From Trichostrongylus colubriformis (Eukaryota; Nematoda; Chromadorea; Rhabditida; Trichostrongylidae), in the NCBI GenBank assembly GCA_963978905.1, contig OZ022258.1, positions 25,114,716 to 25,178,715 of the forward strand: 64,000 bases of DNA, read 5' to 3'. The position numbers and the translations under genes are program-made. The notes below the pieces were generated by a model. It did not search any database. It was not told where the DNA came from and saw nothing but the letters and a program-made list of their open reading frames with translations. Positions 45,026 to 54,494 of this stretch are shown here, in pieces (position 1 is the stretch's first letter; every line of letters begins with the position of its first letter).

Positions 45026-45433
45026 GCGGAAGCGGCTTGCTGCCGCGATTTGGTTTGCCAGTTGCTGAGGGTGAACATTGAGAAGCCGTCCATCGCGGTA
45101 ATCACGTTTTACAAAGAACAACAGCGATTTCTCGAAGAATGGGAGAACACGATCGGAGTCCAGCTGCTCACCGTGGACTCTGCGCAGGACAGAGAGATGA
45201 ATATAGTGATTATTCCCACCACACGAACAATGTTCTATGAGCTTTCTTCGGGAGAATTTCTAGATGATCCAAGGCGACTCAATGTGGCGCTCATCCGTTG
45301 CAAACACGGCCAGTTTATTTTAGGCAATCTCCGCGCCCTTTCCATCCTGCGCAAGTAGGGCGTCCTCTTTCAGTACGCCCACAATCGAAATCTCATCATC
45401 GACGCCTCCCGACTACCCGACATATTCGCTTAG
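45026..45433 (+). pseudogene. UPF1-like SF1 helicase C-terminal fragment
   Basis: The frame encodes the second RecA-like domain end of UPF1-type helicases. It begins SIAVITFYKEQQRFLEEW and reaches motif V as TVDSAQDRE (usual TVDSaQGRE), then FLDDPRRLNVALIRCKHGQF (motif VI, usual RRLNVAlTRa). It continues ILGNLRAL. A TAG follows, and the same frame then reads GVLFQYAHNRNLIIDASRLP before a second stop; the TAG sits where the family often has Trp. Gly-to-Asp in motif V, Thr-to-Ile in motif VI and the nonsense codon indicate decay. The ATP-binding motif I half is absent. This family unwinds nucleic acid in RNA surveillance and small-RNA pathways. Confidence 0.75.
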
Positions 45434-45960
45434 ACCAATATTCCTTCACAGTAAGTATTTCTATCCTACCTTTTCTTTTTCCACATTATTTTTCATTCCA
45501 TCCTTTTTACATTTGTTGTTCTTGAGCTAGTGACCCTTAACTTGTGGTTTCGGGAGTATCTCTCGTCCGAGGACCCACGCTTTTGTGAGAGTGGGGAGGT
45601 GTAAGGTCTTAGACCAAATCGATATCCTCAGACTGAGTCACTGAGTTGCAAGAAGCTAAATACTTCGATGATCGAGACTGATTACAGGCGCTAGGATGGC
45701 GGCGGAGGCATGGGAGCGAGGCTCGGAGAAGACGGTATTCGGAAGGACGGCGATGACTGAGGACGGCAGCTCCGTCCAACCTAGACCCGGCATGCTTCCC
45801 CTGTATTCTCTAACCTGTTTCCCGTTCTGTCATATGTATTCACTGATGAACTGTATAGCAATCAAAGCACTATTCGCTGATAAACTGTGTAGCCTGTACA
45901 TGTAGATGATACAGACAAGGGAGGGACCAGACTGGTAGCTTTTGAGCGACACTTCTACAG
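45434..45960. other. no gene recognised
   Basis: A pyrimidine-rich stretch and short ORFs only. Confidence 0.35.
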
Positions 45961-46179
45961 TTGCCTTACCTTCGACATATTGTACTCTTGAGAGGCCTGA
46001 AGGGGGCTCCACACTATCGATTACGGAATCCAGACAAAGCTCCTATCCCACCGCTCCCAACCCGTTCCCAGAAAGTTCCTGAACCAACCAGTCATCAGTC
46101 TCATCCAGCACCTTCGGTCTCTCTATACAAAAGGAGGCACTCGACATCTAGGATGCAAGGCAAGACACAAAAGTTCTAA
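45961..46179 (+). CDS. candidate terminal exon, Pro/Ser/Lys-rich
   Basis: The acceptor ACTTCTACAG is followed by 72 codons and a TAA. The first 15 residues are hydrophobic with Arg (LPYLRHIVLLRGL), then the sequence is proline-rich and basic (PDKAPIPPLPTRSQKVPEPT). The composition suggests a disordered tail. An alternative frame is open for a shorter distance. No family is recognised. Confidence 0.4.
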   Translation: MPYLRHIVLLRGLKGAPHYRLRNPDKAPIPPLPTRSQKVPEPTSHQSHPAPSVSLYKRRHSTSRMQGKTQKF

Positions 46180-46371
46180 GTGCTGAAGTCAGAGTTCACG
46201 GTAATTTTCGAGCGTCGTCGCACCCCAAAAAAAAAATCTGAAGGATGCTGAAAACACATAAGTGAAGCAAGAATCTAAGCAAGCTTTCCAAAAGCTTGGA
46301 AATAAGTGTTTCTGACTTCTGGCCTAGACGAGCGTGTAGCCTAGACGCAAGTATTTACACAAGTTTTCACG

Positions 46372-46475
46372 AAATTATACCGTCCGATATGGTTGCTTTT
46401 GCAATGGGAGTTTCCTCAATCTCTCCTTATCGAGGTCGATATCATGCATTTCATCCACGTAGATGCTACCGCTGG
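46372..46475 (-). CDS. candidate terminal exon, acidic
   Basis: After the acceptor TATGACTCAG on the minus strand, about 33 codons read SGSIYVDEMHDIDLDKERLR and on to a stop, giving a charged, protein-like tail. The overlapping plus ORF (46296-46712) has poorer composition (Trp, Arg, Pro and His-rich). No family and no confirmed upstream exon. Confidence 0.3.
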
Positions 46476-48005
46476 CTGAGTCATAGTTGGGTGTGGGCCA
46501 TGTTCACACGGTGGCCGCCACCACATTTACTGGCTCTTTACGCGACTAGCATTAGCCCTCGCTCCATAGTGATGGCACACACTTCGCGATTGCGGAAGTG
46601 GCTACCTCTTCGCGGATGGAATCGACATGACTCATTTTCAATAGGTGGAGTGTTGAAAACCGTGATCTCAAGTTTAGTGCATTTTCAAATTTGTTTATTA
46701 TCCTATCCTTGAAGGCAATGGCTCCTTGAGGTCACGGATCTTCAAGTGATCGTGTGTTCAGGAAGCCTGGGGAACGACAAACGAGAAAGTTCCTTCTTGT
46801 TAGTGCATCTTGCACCTTACTAAAATCTAATGCGGTCCTGAAAAAATCTCCGTCAAATAGGAATTGATAACTAGTGGAAGGATATGACAGCTCTTCGATC
46901 TTACGAAAAACTAGAAACTGTCGGCAGTTTCATCTTTTTTCTTTGATAACATTTTACTCACACTGGTGTGAAGATTAGCCGCAAGGAGGGTTATTCAAAA
47001 AGAGAAAAATAGTCAGCAAGGATAACTGTGATAGTTTCAACGTGAAGACCGAGGATTTCATGTTTTCATCTATTCGTATAGACAACAGATGAAGATCAGT
47101 CCCTTGGAACTCTTCTTGGAGTTTCCCGAATCCTTAATAGATGATAGAGTGTTCTTGATTATGCAGGAAGTGAAACGGACCTTCGAGTATTCCGCCCGGA
47201 ATGCTTGCGATAGGCATCACATGGCATCTTTTTCCTCAGCTAGTTGAGATCCTTTATGAGTCAGCTAAGTCTTGCACTAACGTACTCGAGTAGTGTGTGT
47301 ATCGCTAGGACAGGATATCACAACGCTGTCTACGGTGTACGACACGATCCATGCCAGCTAGAGGTTCGCCGCCCCTCGTCCTTTGAACACATAGGAAAAG
47401 GTGATCTTGGCAGACTGTGAAATATGAAAGTCGAGGCACTAAGTGGTGCAACTGCCGAGGAAGAGTGGTTGAAACGGCAAAAAAGGCAAGAAACAGGGCT
47501 CACATTTCACTCCTTCCTTTGCGCGCGCTCCCCATCACAGCCGCTGTAATAGATGGAGACAGTGAGAGGCTGCAGCCAGTCGCGAACGTTGCTCACAGGG
47601 TCAAGCGAGGGAAATACGGCGTCGAGGAAAATTTTCAAAAAATACGACCCCCCCCCTTCCTCAGATTCCGCTACTTCTGTGCTTCCACCCCACCAGTGCG
47701 ATTCACCAAGGAAATTAAGAGTCTATGGTCAAAAAAGTTACTGAGGCCGAACTCTTGACAAAATGAGAGAAATAAGAGTACTCATGTTCCAAAATAAAAT
47801 CGTCCAAGATAAGAACCTAACGGATTCAATACTCTTATTCCGGAACGAAAGATCGCCGACCATTGGTAATGTGCTCATCCTCTGATGGCAAAGGAGGTTT
47901 AAAAGTTATGCAAATTATGCAGCAGAGATAAAGGATAAAAACAAGAATGGGAAAGTTAGAAAATAAATAGGAGCCCTGTATCTGATCCGTCGCTATTGCG
48001 CTCAC

Positions 48006-48057
48006 TGCTCCCATCTGATCCGTCGCTATTGCGGTAGCGACGCGGCGATCAGATGGG
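48006..48057. repeat. hairpin plus direct repeat (ATCTGATCCGTCGCTATTGCG)
   Basis: The word TCTGATCCGTCGCTATTGCG occurs at 47979 and again at 48014. The second copy runs into GTAGCGACGCGGCGATCAGAT, its near-exact inverted complement, giving a 20-bp-stem hairpin. Confidence 0.7.
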
Positions 48058-48124
48058 TGGCGGTATCTTCTCCATACTAAATCCGTACATTTTCCGAATA
48101 CTTGAAGCTTTACTTGGACTCCAC

Positions 48125-48175
48125 CTTTCGAAGTACTGTAGGCTGTTACTACTAGGATGCTGTGTTATGGGCAAG
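48125..48175 (-). repeat. SINE-family tail fragment
   Basis: GTTACTACTAGGATGCTGTG and GTTATGGGCAAGACC match the tail at 13588-13626 with a few changes. No tRNA-like head is preserved. Confidence 0.5.
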
Positions 48176-48845
48176 ACCAAGGAGCAAGACTTTCTTATCA
48201 ACTTCCTTACCAATTTATTTGCCGCTCGGTTTTTCTTAATGGTTGCGTACTTCTCGATATGAGTATCCATTCGTCATTCGATGAGAATTCTGAAGAATAC
48301 CGAGGTGTTTCACTTCAAATGTTCATAATATCCTTCAAACTCAACCATATGAGACAGTCTTGTTGTCCGGGGTCTTCGAGTTGCCGTTTTCTAAGTACTA
48401 CATAATGTTACAATAACTCCGTAAAGAAAGAAGTTGTTCCGAGGGAGGCTAGTCTAATAAAGTTTTTGTTTGCATGAGGACTTCATTCACATTCTCACCA
48501 AATAACGTACACGCAATCGCAGAAAGATGTGAAAGAAGTCCACATCAGCTAATTTCTCCATTATATCTCTCCATTAAGTTTGTGGAGTATTAATCCACGG
48601 TGGTACCCGTGGATATGTACTGCTCCCCAAGCCTAATCAGTGAATTTCGGAGGTGTCTCTGTACGTGGTTTCGGTGCCAGCGGACCAACGAAAGGTTATT
48701 GGTACTGGGGCTCCGTTGTAGATCGCGCCATATATGAGGTTTTTATGATGATTAAGTTAAGTTAGTTTCGGGTTCGAACACAATCAGTCAGTTCTATCAC
48801 ATTTCCCTAGTTACACTTTGGACCCTCAGCGTGAGAAATTCCTTT

Positions 48846-49156
48846 GGTCCCTGCCTACCTCAACGATTACGACCCCCCTTCCCTCCCAGCTGACCAAATA
48901 CGACCCTCCTGCCAAAGATTCCTCGACGGATTCTTTGACCCTGGTTGCCCCTCCATTACAGCAGCTCGCCCAGTAAACGCGATCACATCGCGATTAAGAA
49001 CACAAAAGCGCATATTCCATTGTTTCAAATGTCGTGCAGATTTTAAACGAGTCTCCATTCACAGAGAGCATTGTTCCCATTTGGCTTTCTTTCATTACCC
49101 TTTTCAAATGCCTTCAAGCCAAAATCTTGTCCTCACGCAATTACTCGAAAACACTA
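48846..49156 (+). other. candidate coding stretch, possible zinc-finger-like Cys/His
   Basis: An open plus-strand frame contains HCFKCRADFKRVSIHREHC, spaced loosely like a C2H2/C2HC finger. It runs up to the left mariner TIR. Another plus frame (ending LQQLAQ) and the minus strand are also open, so the coding frame is uncertain. Confidence 0.25.
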
Positions 49157-50257
49157 TTAGGTTGTCCCAAAAGTTTGTAGGTTTTTTCCAAAAAATCAAT
49201 AACTCTTGTTTACTTCGAGGCTGGTCTCGGCGGTTCAGGACTATGGTAGAAGGTTCTCTAAGTTTTCTAACAATATATAGATTGACCCACCAGATCCCGT
49301 GGAGAGAGCTACCTTGCTCGTAGTCGATACCCACCCAACACGCAGAGTCATCTACTATGAGTGGTCTTCGGGCAGCAAAGCGACAGAAGCTTGCAACTCC
49401 ATCAACGCTGCATTGGGCAAGGGATGTGTGAGCTACGAGACCGTGCGCCTCTGGCTCATCAGCTTCAGCAACGGCGAGATTGACATGGAATGCAAGCCAC
49501 GCACGGGACGCCCACACACATTCGAAGACGAGTCGCTGCTCTCCGCCGTTCGCGCCGATCCTGAAACCACCATGCGCGAGCTGGCGGAGAGGAACTGACA
49601 AGCACCCGTAACTGTAAATCGTCACCTCCACGAGCCCGGTTATAGGAAGGTGCTGTCGCGATGGACCTCAGGCCCTGACGGATGCTCACGAAAATGCCCG
49701 TGTGAGCATCTGTCAATCGCTGCTGCTCCGCCCGCATCGCAACGACTTTCTCGTCTATCTGGCCACGGGAGATGAATGCTGGGACATGTACGATACCAAC
49801 ACATCCCGCGCCTTTTGGCTGCTACGTGACGTCGAGCCGCCAACGCAGCCCATGTCTGACCCCCATCCGACGAAGATTCTACTCTGCTGCTTGTGGACAC
49901 GAAAGTGCTTTTCCAAGAGGTGCTGGCACAAGGCGAGACAGTACCCGCTCCCGTATACAGCCACTAGCTCCAGCAGATCGCCTTCGCTATTCGAGAAAAG
50001 CGCCTGAGAAGGTCCGCGGTCACCGTCCTTCCTGACAACGCCCACCCATACGTCGCAAAGTGTACCCAGAACAAACTACAGGAGCCCGTCTGGGATGTGC
50101 TGCCCCACCCCTCTCCAGACATTGCCCCTTCTGACTATCACCGTATCCATCCTCTTGAATCCTTCTTGGCTAAGAGGAAATTCGCTGATTATGACATGCT
50201 TGCAAAGGCGATCGCTGAGGAGGGAATCAACGATCCTACTCTATATAATTCGCTAGG

Positions 50258-50291
50258 TATGTCTGTGTGTGTATGTGTATGTGTATGCGTA

Positions 50292-50364
<73 letters not shown>

Positions 50365-50385
50365 GTGTGTGTATGTGTGCATGTG
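50258..50385. repeat. (GTGTAT)n microsatellite
   Basis: About 20 near-perfect GTGTAT units with a GTGT-rich start. It forms the left part of the insertion in the mariner and is interrupted by a TIR element, resuming as (TG)n at 51138-51185. ORFs reported through it on both strands are artefacts. Confidence 0.97.
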
Positions 50386-50387
50386 TA

Positions 50388-51135
50388 CAGGGGGTGCCAA
50401 AAAAAAAAAAGTAATTGTGCCCACGGCTCACATCTGCCAATTTTACAAAACGTAGGGAAATGAAAGTGATAAAGATATTGGGGCAAAACATTCCCAAAAT
50501 GTTCCTCTAAAAGTAGGAACAAGCTGTGGCTCCTCACGTTCATGTTCATAAAAATATGGAGGTTTCATTCGGCGCAGTCGGGCTTCGGAGTACCTACATT
50601 TAAAAATTCGCTAAAAACAGTGGAGCCAAGCTCCGTGGTAGGTCTTTTGTGGGGAGCTTCCTGAGGGTTGGCCCTTCGGTTCTTGGAAGTCACAGAGCCC
50701 CTGCTGCTTGGACAAGGCTGCTATGATCCAAAGTATCATTTCCATGCCTCAAATCCGCCTCCGGAGGGGTTTCAGTGGTAGGGGAACGTTTTGGCTCTTG
50801 GAAACGAAGAGCGCTGAGAACCCGGGAAAAACGCAATGTTAAAGAACACCATCCGGTATGAATCCCCTTAGGTACCCACATTGAACGGACGTCAGCAAGG
50901 TTGTGAAAGAGGGTGAAGAAAATTCGGATTTTGCCCAGTTGAGGTGATAAATCTTGTTCAGTCTTTCCTTGCTCCCGTTCCTGCTCGTGCAGGAGGCTGC
51001 CACGGAGAATAGTGATAGAGTTAGGTCTGCTCTTTTTTCTGGGGATGAGAATACCTCAATAGAATTTACTGTAGTTTGGCTAAATGGGGTCGAAAGTGGA
51101 AGAGACAAAATTACTTTTTTTTTTGGCACCCCCTG
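50388..51135. mobile_element. Tc1/mariner-type MITE, 748 bp, nested in a microsatellite
   Basis: The ends are inverted repeats of about 28 bp: CAGGGGGTGCCAAAAAAAAA on the left and its complement on the right (GGCACCCCCTG). TA lies on both sides (50386-50387, 51136-51137). TG-rich microsatellite sequence continues on both flanks, so the element inserted into a TA of the repeat. The longest internal frame (minus, 50690-50881) has no transposase motif, so the element is non-autonomous. Confidence 0.85.
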
Positions 51136-51179
51136 TATGTGTGTGTGCGTATGTGTGTGTGTGTGTTTGTGTGTATGTG

Positions 51180-52060
51180 TGTCCGTCTGTTTGTCACGAA
51201 ATCCATATCTTGCGTCGCAGCAAAGCTGGGACCCTGAGTTTTACAAGTGATGTAGGTGTTGGTAAAGGGACCCTAGCGGTGGTGGACCGAAGGTGATACT
51301 AGCAGCTGATACGCGCTGATAAGGAGTCTCAAACGGCGAATGTTACCAAAGTCGTTTCGCCTTTCGCGTTGATCCTAGGGCGTTGATCCTCATAGGTGTT
51401 TTGCGGGATGGGGCGGGAGCATTAATGGTAGGTGATCCAACTTTATAACGGTTGATAAGATACGATAAGGGGCGTGAAACGGTCAAGTCGTCAAGTTTGT
51501 TTCGTCTTTTACGTTTATCCCAGAGCGCTGATATTCATAGGTGTTTAGCAGGGTGGAACGGGAACATTAATGGTGGGTGATCCAAATGTGATACCGGTTG
51601 ATAAGATTCGATAAGGAGCGTCGGAAGGCAAATGTCAACAAGTCCATTTCGTCTTTTGCGTTTATCCTAGAGCGCTGACATTCATAAGTGTCCAGCAGGG
51701 TGGAACGAGAATATTAATAGTGGGTGATCCAAATGTGATACCGGTTGATAAGATTCGATAAGGAGGGTGAAAGGCTAGGGTCGTCGAATGCGTTTCGCTT
51801 TTTGCATTGATCCTGGAGCGCTCATACTCACAGGTCTTTTGCGGAGTGGGACGGAAACATTGATGGTGAGTGAGCTATTTTGGTAACGGTTGATAAGATT
51901 ACATAGGGAGCGTCAAAAGGCAAATGTCGCGAAATCCGTTTCCTCCTTCAACAGATAGTTGAGTGTCTAAACTCATAGTTGTTGTAAGAGATGGTACTGG
52001 GATCTTAATGGCGACGGATTGTATCTGATAACGACTGCTCAGCGGTGATAAGAGCCGTTA
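51180..52060. repeat. 147-bp tandem satellite, about six copies
   Basis: GTTGATAAGATTCGATAAGG begins units near 51448, 51595, 51742 and 51887, with an earlier variant at 51313, giving 145-147 bp spacing. Each unit also contains a CGTTTATCCTAGAGCGCTGA word and GGTGGGTGATCCAA. Copies diverge toward both ends. Confidence 0.9.
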
Positions 52061-52930
52061 GGAATTGGGTTGGGTAAAATCCAGCACACCGCTGACTACT
52101 ACTACACGACCGCTACAACAAAATCGTCTGATGAACAGTGCCTTCGGGAGAACATATTTTGATTATGTTCTGATATCAGTTGCCGATGTATCGACCGCTA
52201 AATTGCCTAGCGTGCAAATAATGGTGTGCGTTTTTTGATACTGCGCTCTACATTTCATGATCAGGATACGATCGGTATATGCGATAATAAAGCAAGTGAA
52301 TCATTTCCTCATGCGGTACCAGCAATAGTACTGGGTGTTGACCGCTAGGCTATGTGAAATTCGAAATAGTGATGCATGTTTACAAAACGGTAAGCTTCGA
52401 TAACTGACATATGGATCTACCACTAACATGCAAGAATTAGATGCTCTTTGAGTAAAAAATTGGCTCCCGATTGAAGCAATAGAACACAAAATCACCGATC
52501 TCCGGACTATCTGAACTCCCAATAGTGACCATCTTAACAGAAGTGTCAAATGATTAGTGGATCAACACATTTCGTCCTAATCCATTTACGCTGATAGTCA
52601 AAATCATTGTAACCAAGGTATCGACCGCTAGATATCTGAACCTCCGAAAAGTGGCGGCTATGGGGGAGGGATAAGCAGTGGTAAATGAATAGATTATCGA
52701 TAAATACCAGCCCTAAGCACCAAACGTTCGGCTACTGAACGTACGTTATCCAGTAGAAATAGTGGGAAACGTTACGACTGTCAAACTACGTGAAATTCCA
52801 GATGGTGACAGGCCTTTTTAGGGAGACCAGTTGAGCAAGGGCTCAGTACCGCGCTTATCACAATGTGAAATCATGCGATATGGACTTCTTCGATACGGTT
52901 GATCTATCATCGTATCATTCGTGCAGTACT
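52061..52930. repeat. diverged extension of the satellite, about 150-bp spacing
   Basis: The motif GTATCGACCGCTA recurs near 52187, 52335 and 52619, and weaker near 52491 and 52774, followed each time by a CTnnnTnnnAATAGTG-like phrase. Spacing near 147-155 bp suggests older copies of the same array, though base identity to the core units is low. Confidence 0.45.
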
Positions 52931-53499
52931 GTGCGATAGCTCAACTGGTTTACCTGTGAGGGGGCAGAGTGTTGTTGATAACAATGGTGAGCACGTTGTT
53001 GCCTGGTTGTTGTTTGTTGGAGGAAAAAGTAATAAAAGGTGTTCGAAAAAAACCTACAAGACTCTTGGGACAACCTAATACAAATCCTCAGCTCGCACAG
53101 CGCATGCCGCTTCGAGAATTCGTGTCATATCTGTGCATACAACTTGACTATAGCCACACAAACTCAGACTCAGATAATCAGCAGACATTGCACTTCACTG
53201 ACCGATTCAAAACAGGAAAACGAAATGATAAATGTCATTGGATTAGAAAAATTAAATGAAATACGTATCTTTCTCATCAAATGCGGGAATTCAAAGTTAC
53301 TGTGATGTGAGCATGGGAAACGGTCTCCATTGCTGTTAAAAGTTAGTAAGAAGGAGATGTTATGGAAACTTTCGCCGAGCCATTATTCAGCCTTCATTAA
53401 GAATCCAGGAGGAATTTCAATGTGGAGGCGGTGCCATGACCTTTAAAAGTTAACGGTATGAGTACATTTCTTCATGTTTGAAGAGTTTGGCTGTACGGC

Positions 53500-53748
53500 C
53501 AGCCCGAAATTGTAAAAGCATTCCCGTGATCAGGATCTGAAGGCTGAATGGCTGATCAGCACTGCATATTTGATGATCTGCAGCGCACTCTGGTTCAGGT
53601 CGAAATTGTGAAAGCATTTCCACGTGATTTGGCCTTCACAAGGAATTCTGAAGACGAACTGAAGTACGTGTTTGTGTTCTCCCCATCCCATACGAGACTG
53701 GTACCAGTTCAACAACCCGGTAAGATGAAAGGCTCGACTGAGAAGTAA
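53500..53748 (+). CDS. candidate exon with an internal duplication, unrecognised
   Basis: The frame from ATG 53548 encodes QHCIFDDLQRTLVQVEIVKA and FPRDLAFTRNSEDELK, with a possible donor (GTACGT) near 53665. Upstream at 53504-53530 a near-copy of the segment CGAAATTGTGAAAGCATTTCC occurs, ending in a stop. Composition is protein-like, but no family is recognised. Confidence 0.35.
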
Positions 53749-54233
53749 TGGAAAAGAATGATTGAAAGGACGCATGATGGTGGTCCCTAGTACCACTGCC
53801 CCGCTCACTACATAACAAGTGACCTTAGTGACAATCGCATACGACGAGCGCTGAGATGATGTAGTGGCGAGAGATTCTACCTCGTCCTTCACTCAAGTAC
53901 TGGATCAATTCTGCCCTCTCAAACAACCCGTATAGTACTGACTTCTCTGAAGGGATTGGGAGGTGTCGGGAGAAGAGGAAGATGAGAAGAAGCGATGGTT
54001 CTGATTCAAACATTTGAGGTAAAAGCGGTAATTGGTAGAGATCGGCAGACGCGCGTGGTGTGATTTGTATAGGCATCTTCCCCACATCTCTTTGAACTTC
54101 AACATCACCCATCCGAGTTGCTCTCTATGGAAGATGTCTTTTGCTATCCCGTAGGGAGTATTTCGTTCATCCATGATGATGTGAAATCAGTGAACACTCA
54201 AGCAGCAGCGTCAATTGAAGCAATGATGGTAAA
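53749..54233. other. no firm gene
   Basis: Overlapping minus ORFs (53825-54174) lack motifs. The plus strand has no exon with splice support. Confidence 0.3.
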
Positions 54234-54305
54234 ATGAGTGAAATGGTAAGAAAAAAGGTGTTTGTGGCAAAAAAATCCATTGAATTCACACTCGGCTTCT
54301 TGCAG

Positions 54306-54494
54306 GTTTCCTATGTGCAATGTGTGCAACCTAACGAACTGCAAGCGTTAGGAGATCTTACCGTAGGTCAAAATTGCCCCCTACCGGTGACTTCAGTTTG
54401 GTACAAGACTCGTCATAGGAACACAACAAAATTGACTTGTACATACATCGGCTGGCCTCGTAGTATCGGTCAAATAGCATTCAAATGCCACTAA
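54306..54494 (+). CDS. candidate exon with four Cys, unrecognised
   Basis: The acceptor CTTCTTGCAG is followed by VSYVQCVQPNELQALGDLTV, then GQNCPLPVTSVWYKTRHRN and TKLTCTYIGWPR. It may splice at GTAGTA near 54460 or run to the stop at 54492. The spaced Cys suggest a secreted protein or ectodomain. The upstream frame to ATG 54234 is open but basic and less convincing. Confidence 0.45.
   Translation, partial: VSYVQCVQPNELQALGDLTVGQNCPLPVTSVWYKTRHRNTTKLTCTYIGWPRSIGQIAFKCH

Larger units (their letters stand above)
46713..48845. other. no firm gene
   Basis: Short ORFs without motifs. Contains a poly-C run at 47648-47657, the hairpin at 48006-48057 and a SINE-family tail at 48125-48175. Confidence 0.35.
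49287..53003 (+). pseudogene. mariner transposase split by a 2.7-kb insertion
   Basis: The N-terminal helix-turn-helix region reads RVIYYEWSSGSKATEACNSI and on to ERN at about 49596. Frameshifted pieces continue through 50080. The catalytic C-terminal part HPSPDIAPSDYHRI and FLAKRKFADYDMLAKAIAEE is followed by DPTLYNS at 50253. The reading then enters the GTGTAT microsatellite. The missing end resumes at about 52930: IAQLVYL and then VVDNNGEHVV (52945-53000). The two halves line up against the mariner family with almost nothing missing, so the insertion point is near 50254 and the right breakpoint near 52930. The copy is also frameshifted, hence inactive. Confidence 0.85.
49157..53078 (+). 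mobile_element. mariner element expanded to 3.9 kb by nested repeats
   Basis: The left TIR begins TTAGGTTGTCCCAAAAGTTT at 49157. The right TIR, on the minus strand from 53078, begins TTAGGTTGTCCCAAGAGTCT and continues TGTAGGTTTTTTTC. TA flanks both ends (49155-49156, 53079-53080). About 2.68 kb of satellite, microsatellite and a second TIR element lies inside; without it the element would be about 1.24 kb, a normal mariner length. The TIRs share TTAGGTTGTC with the copy at 74-1358. Confidence 0.88.

Noticed and set aside
46296..46712. 138-codon plus-strand ORF
   Set aside because: Composition is rich in Trp, His, Arg and Pro, as in a shadow, and the minus strand has a better coding-like segment (46372-46475).
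48846..49156. Zinc-finger gene upstream of the mariner
   Set aside because: Only one loose Cys/His cluster is seen and three frames are open. It is kept as a low-confidence note rather than a called gene.
50236..50549. ORFs of 60-105 codons through the GTGTAT array on both strands
   Set aside because: They are alternating-residue translations of a microsatellite and carry no independent coding signal.
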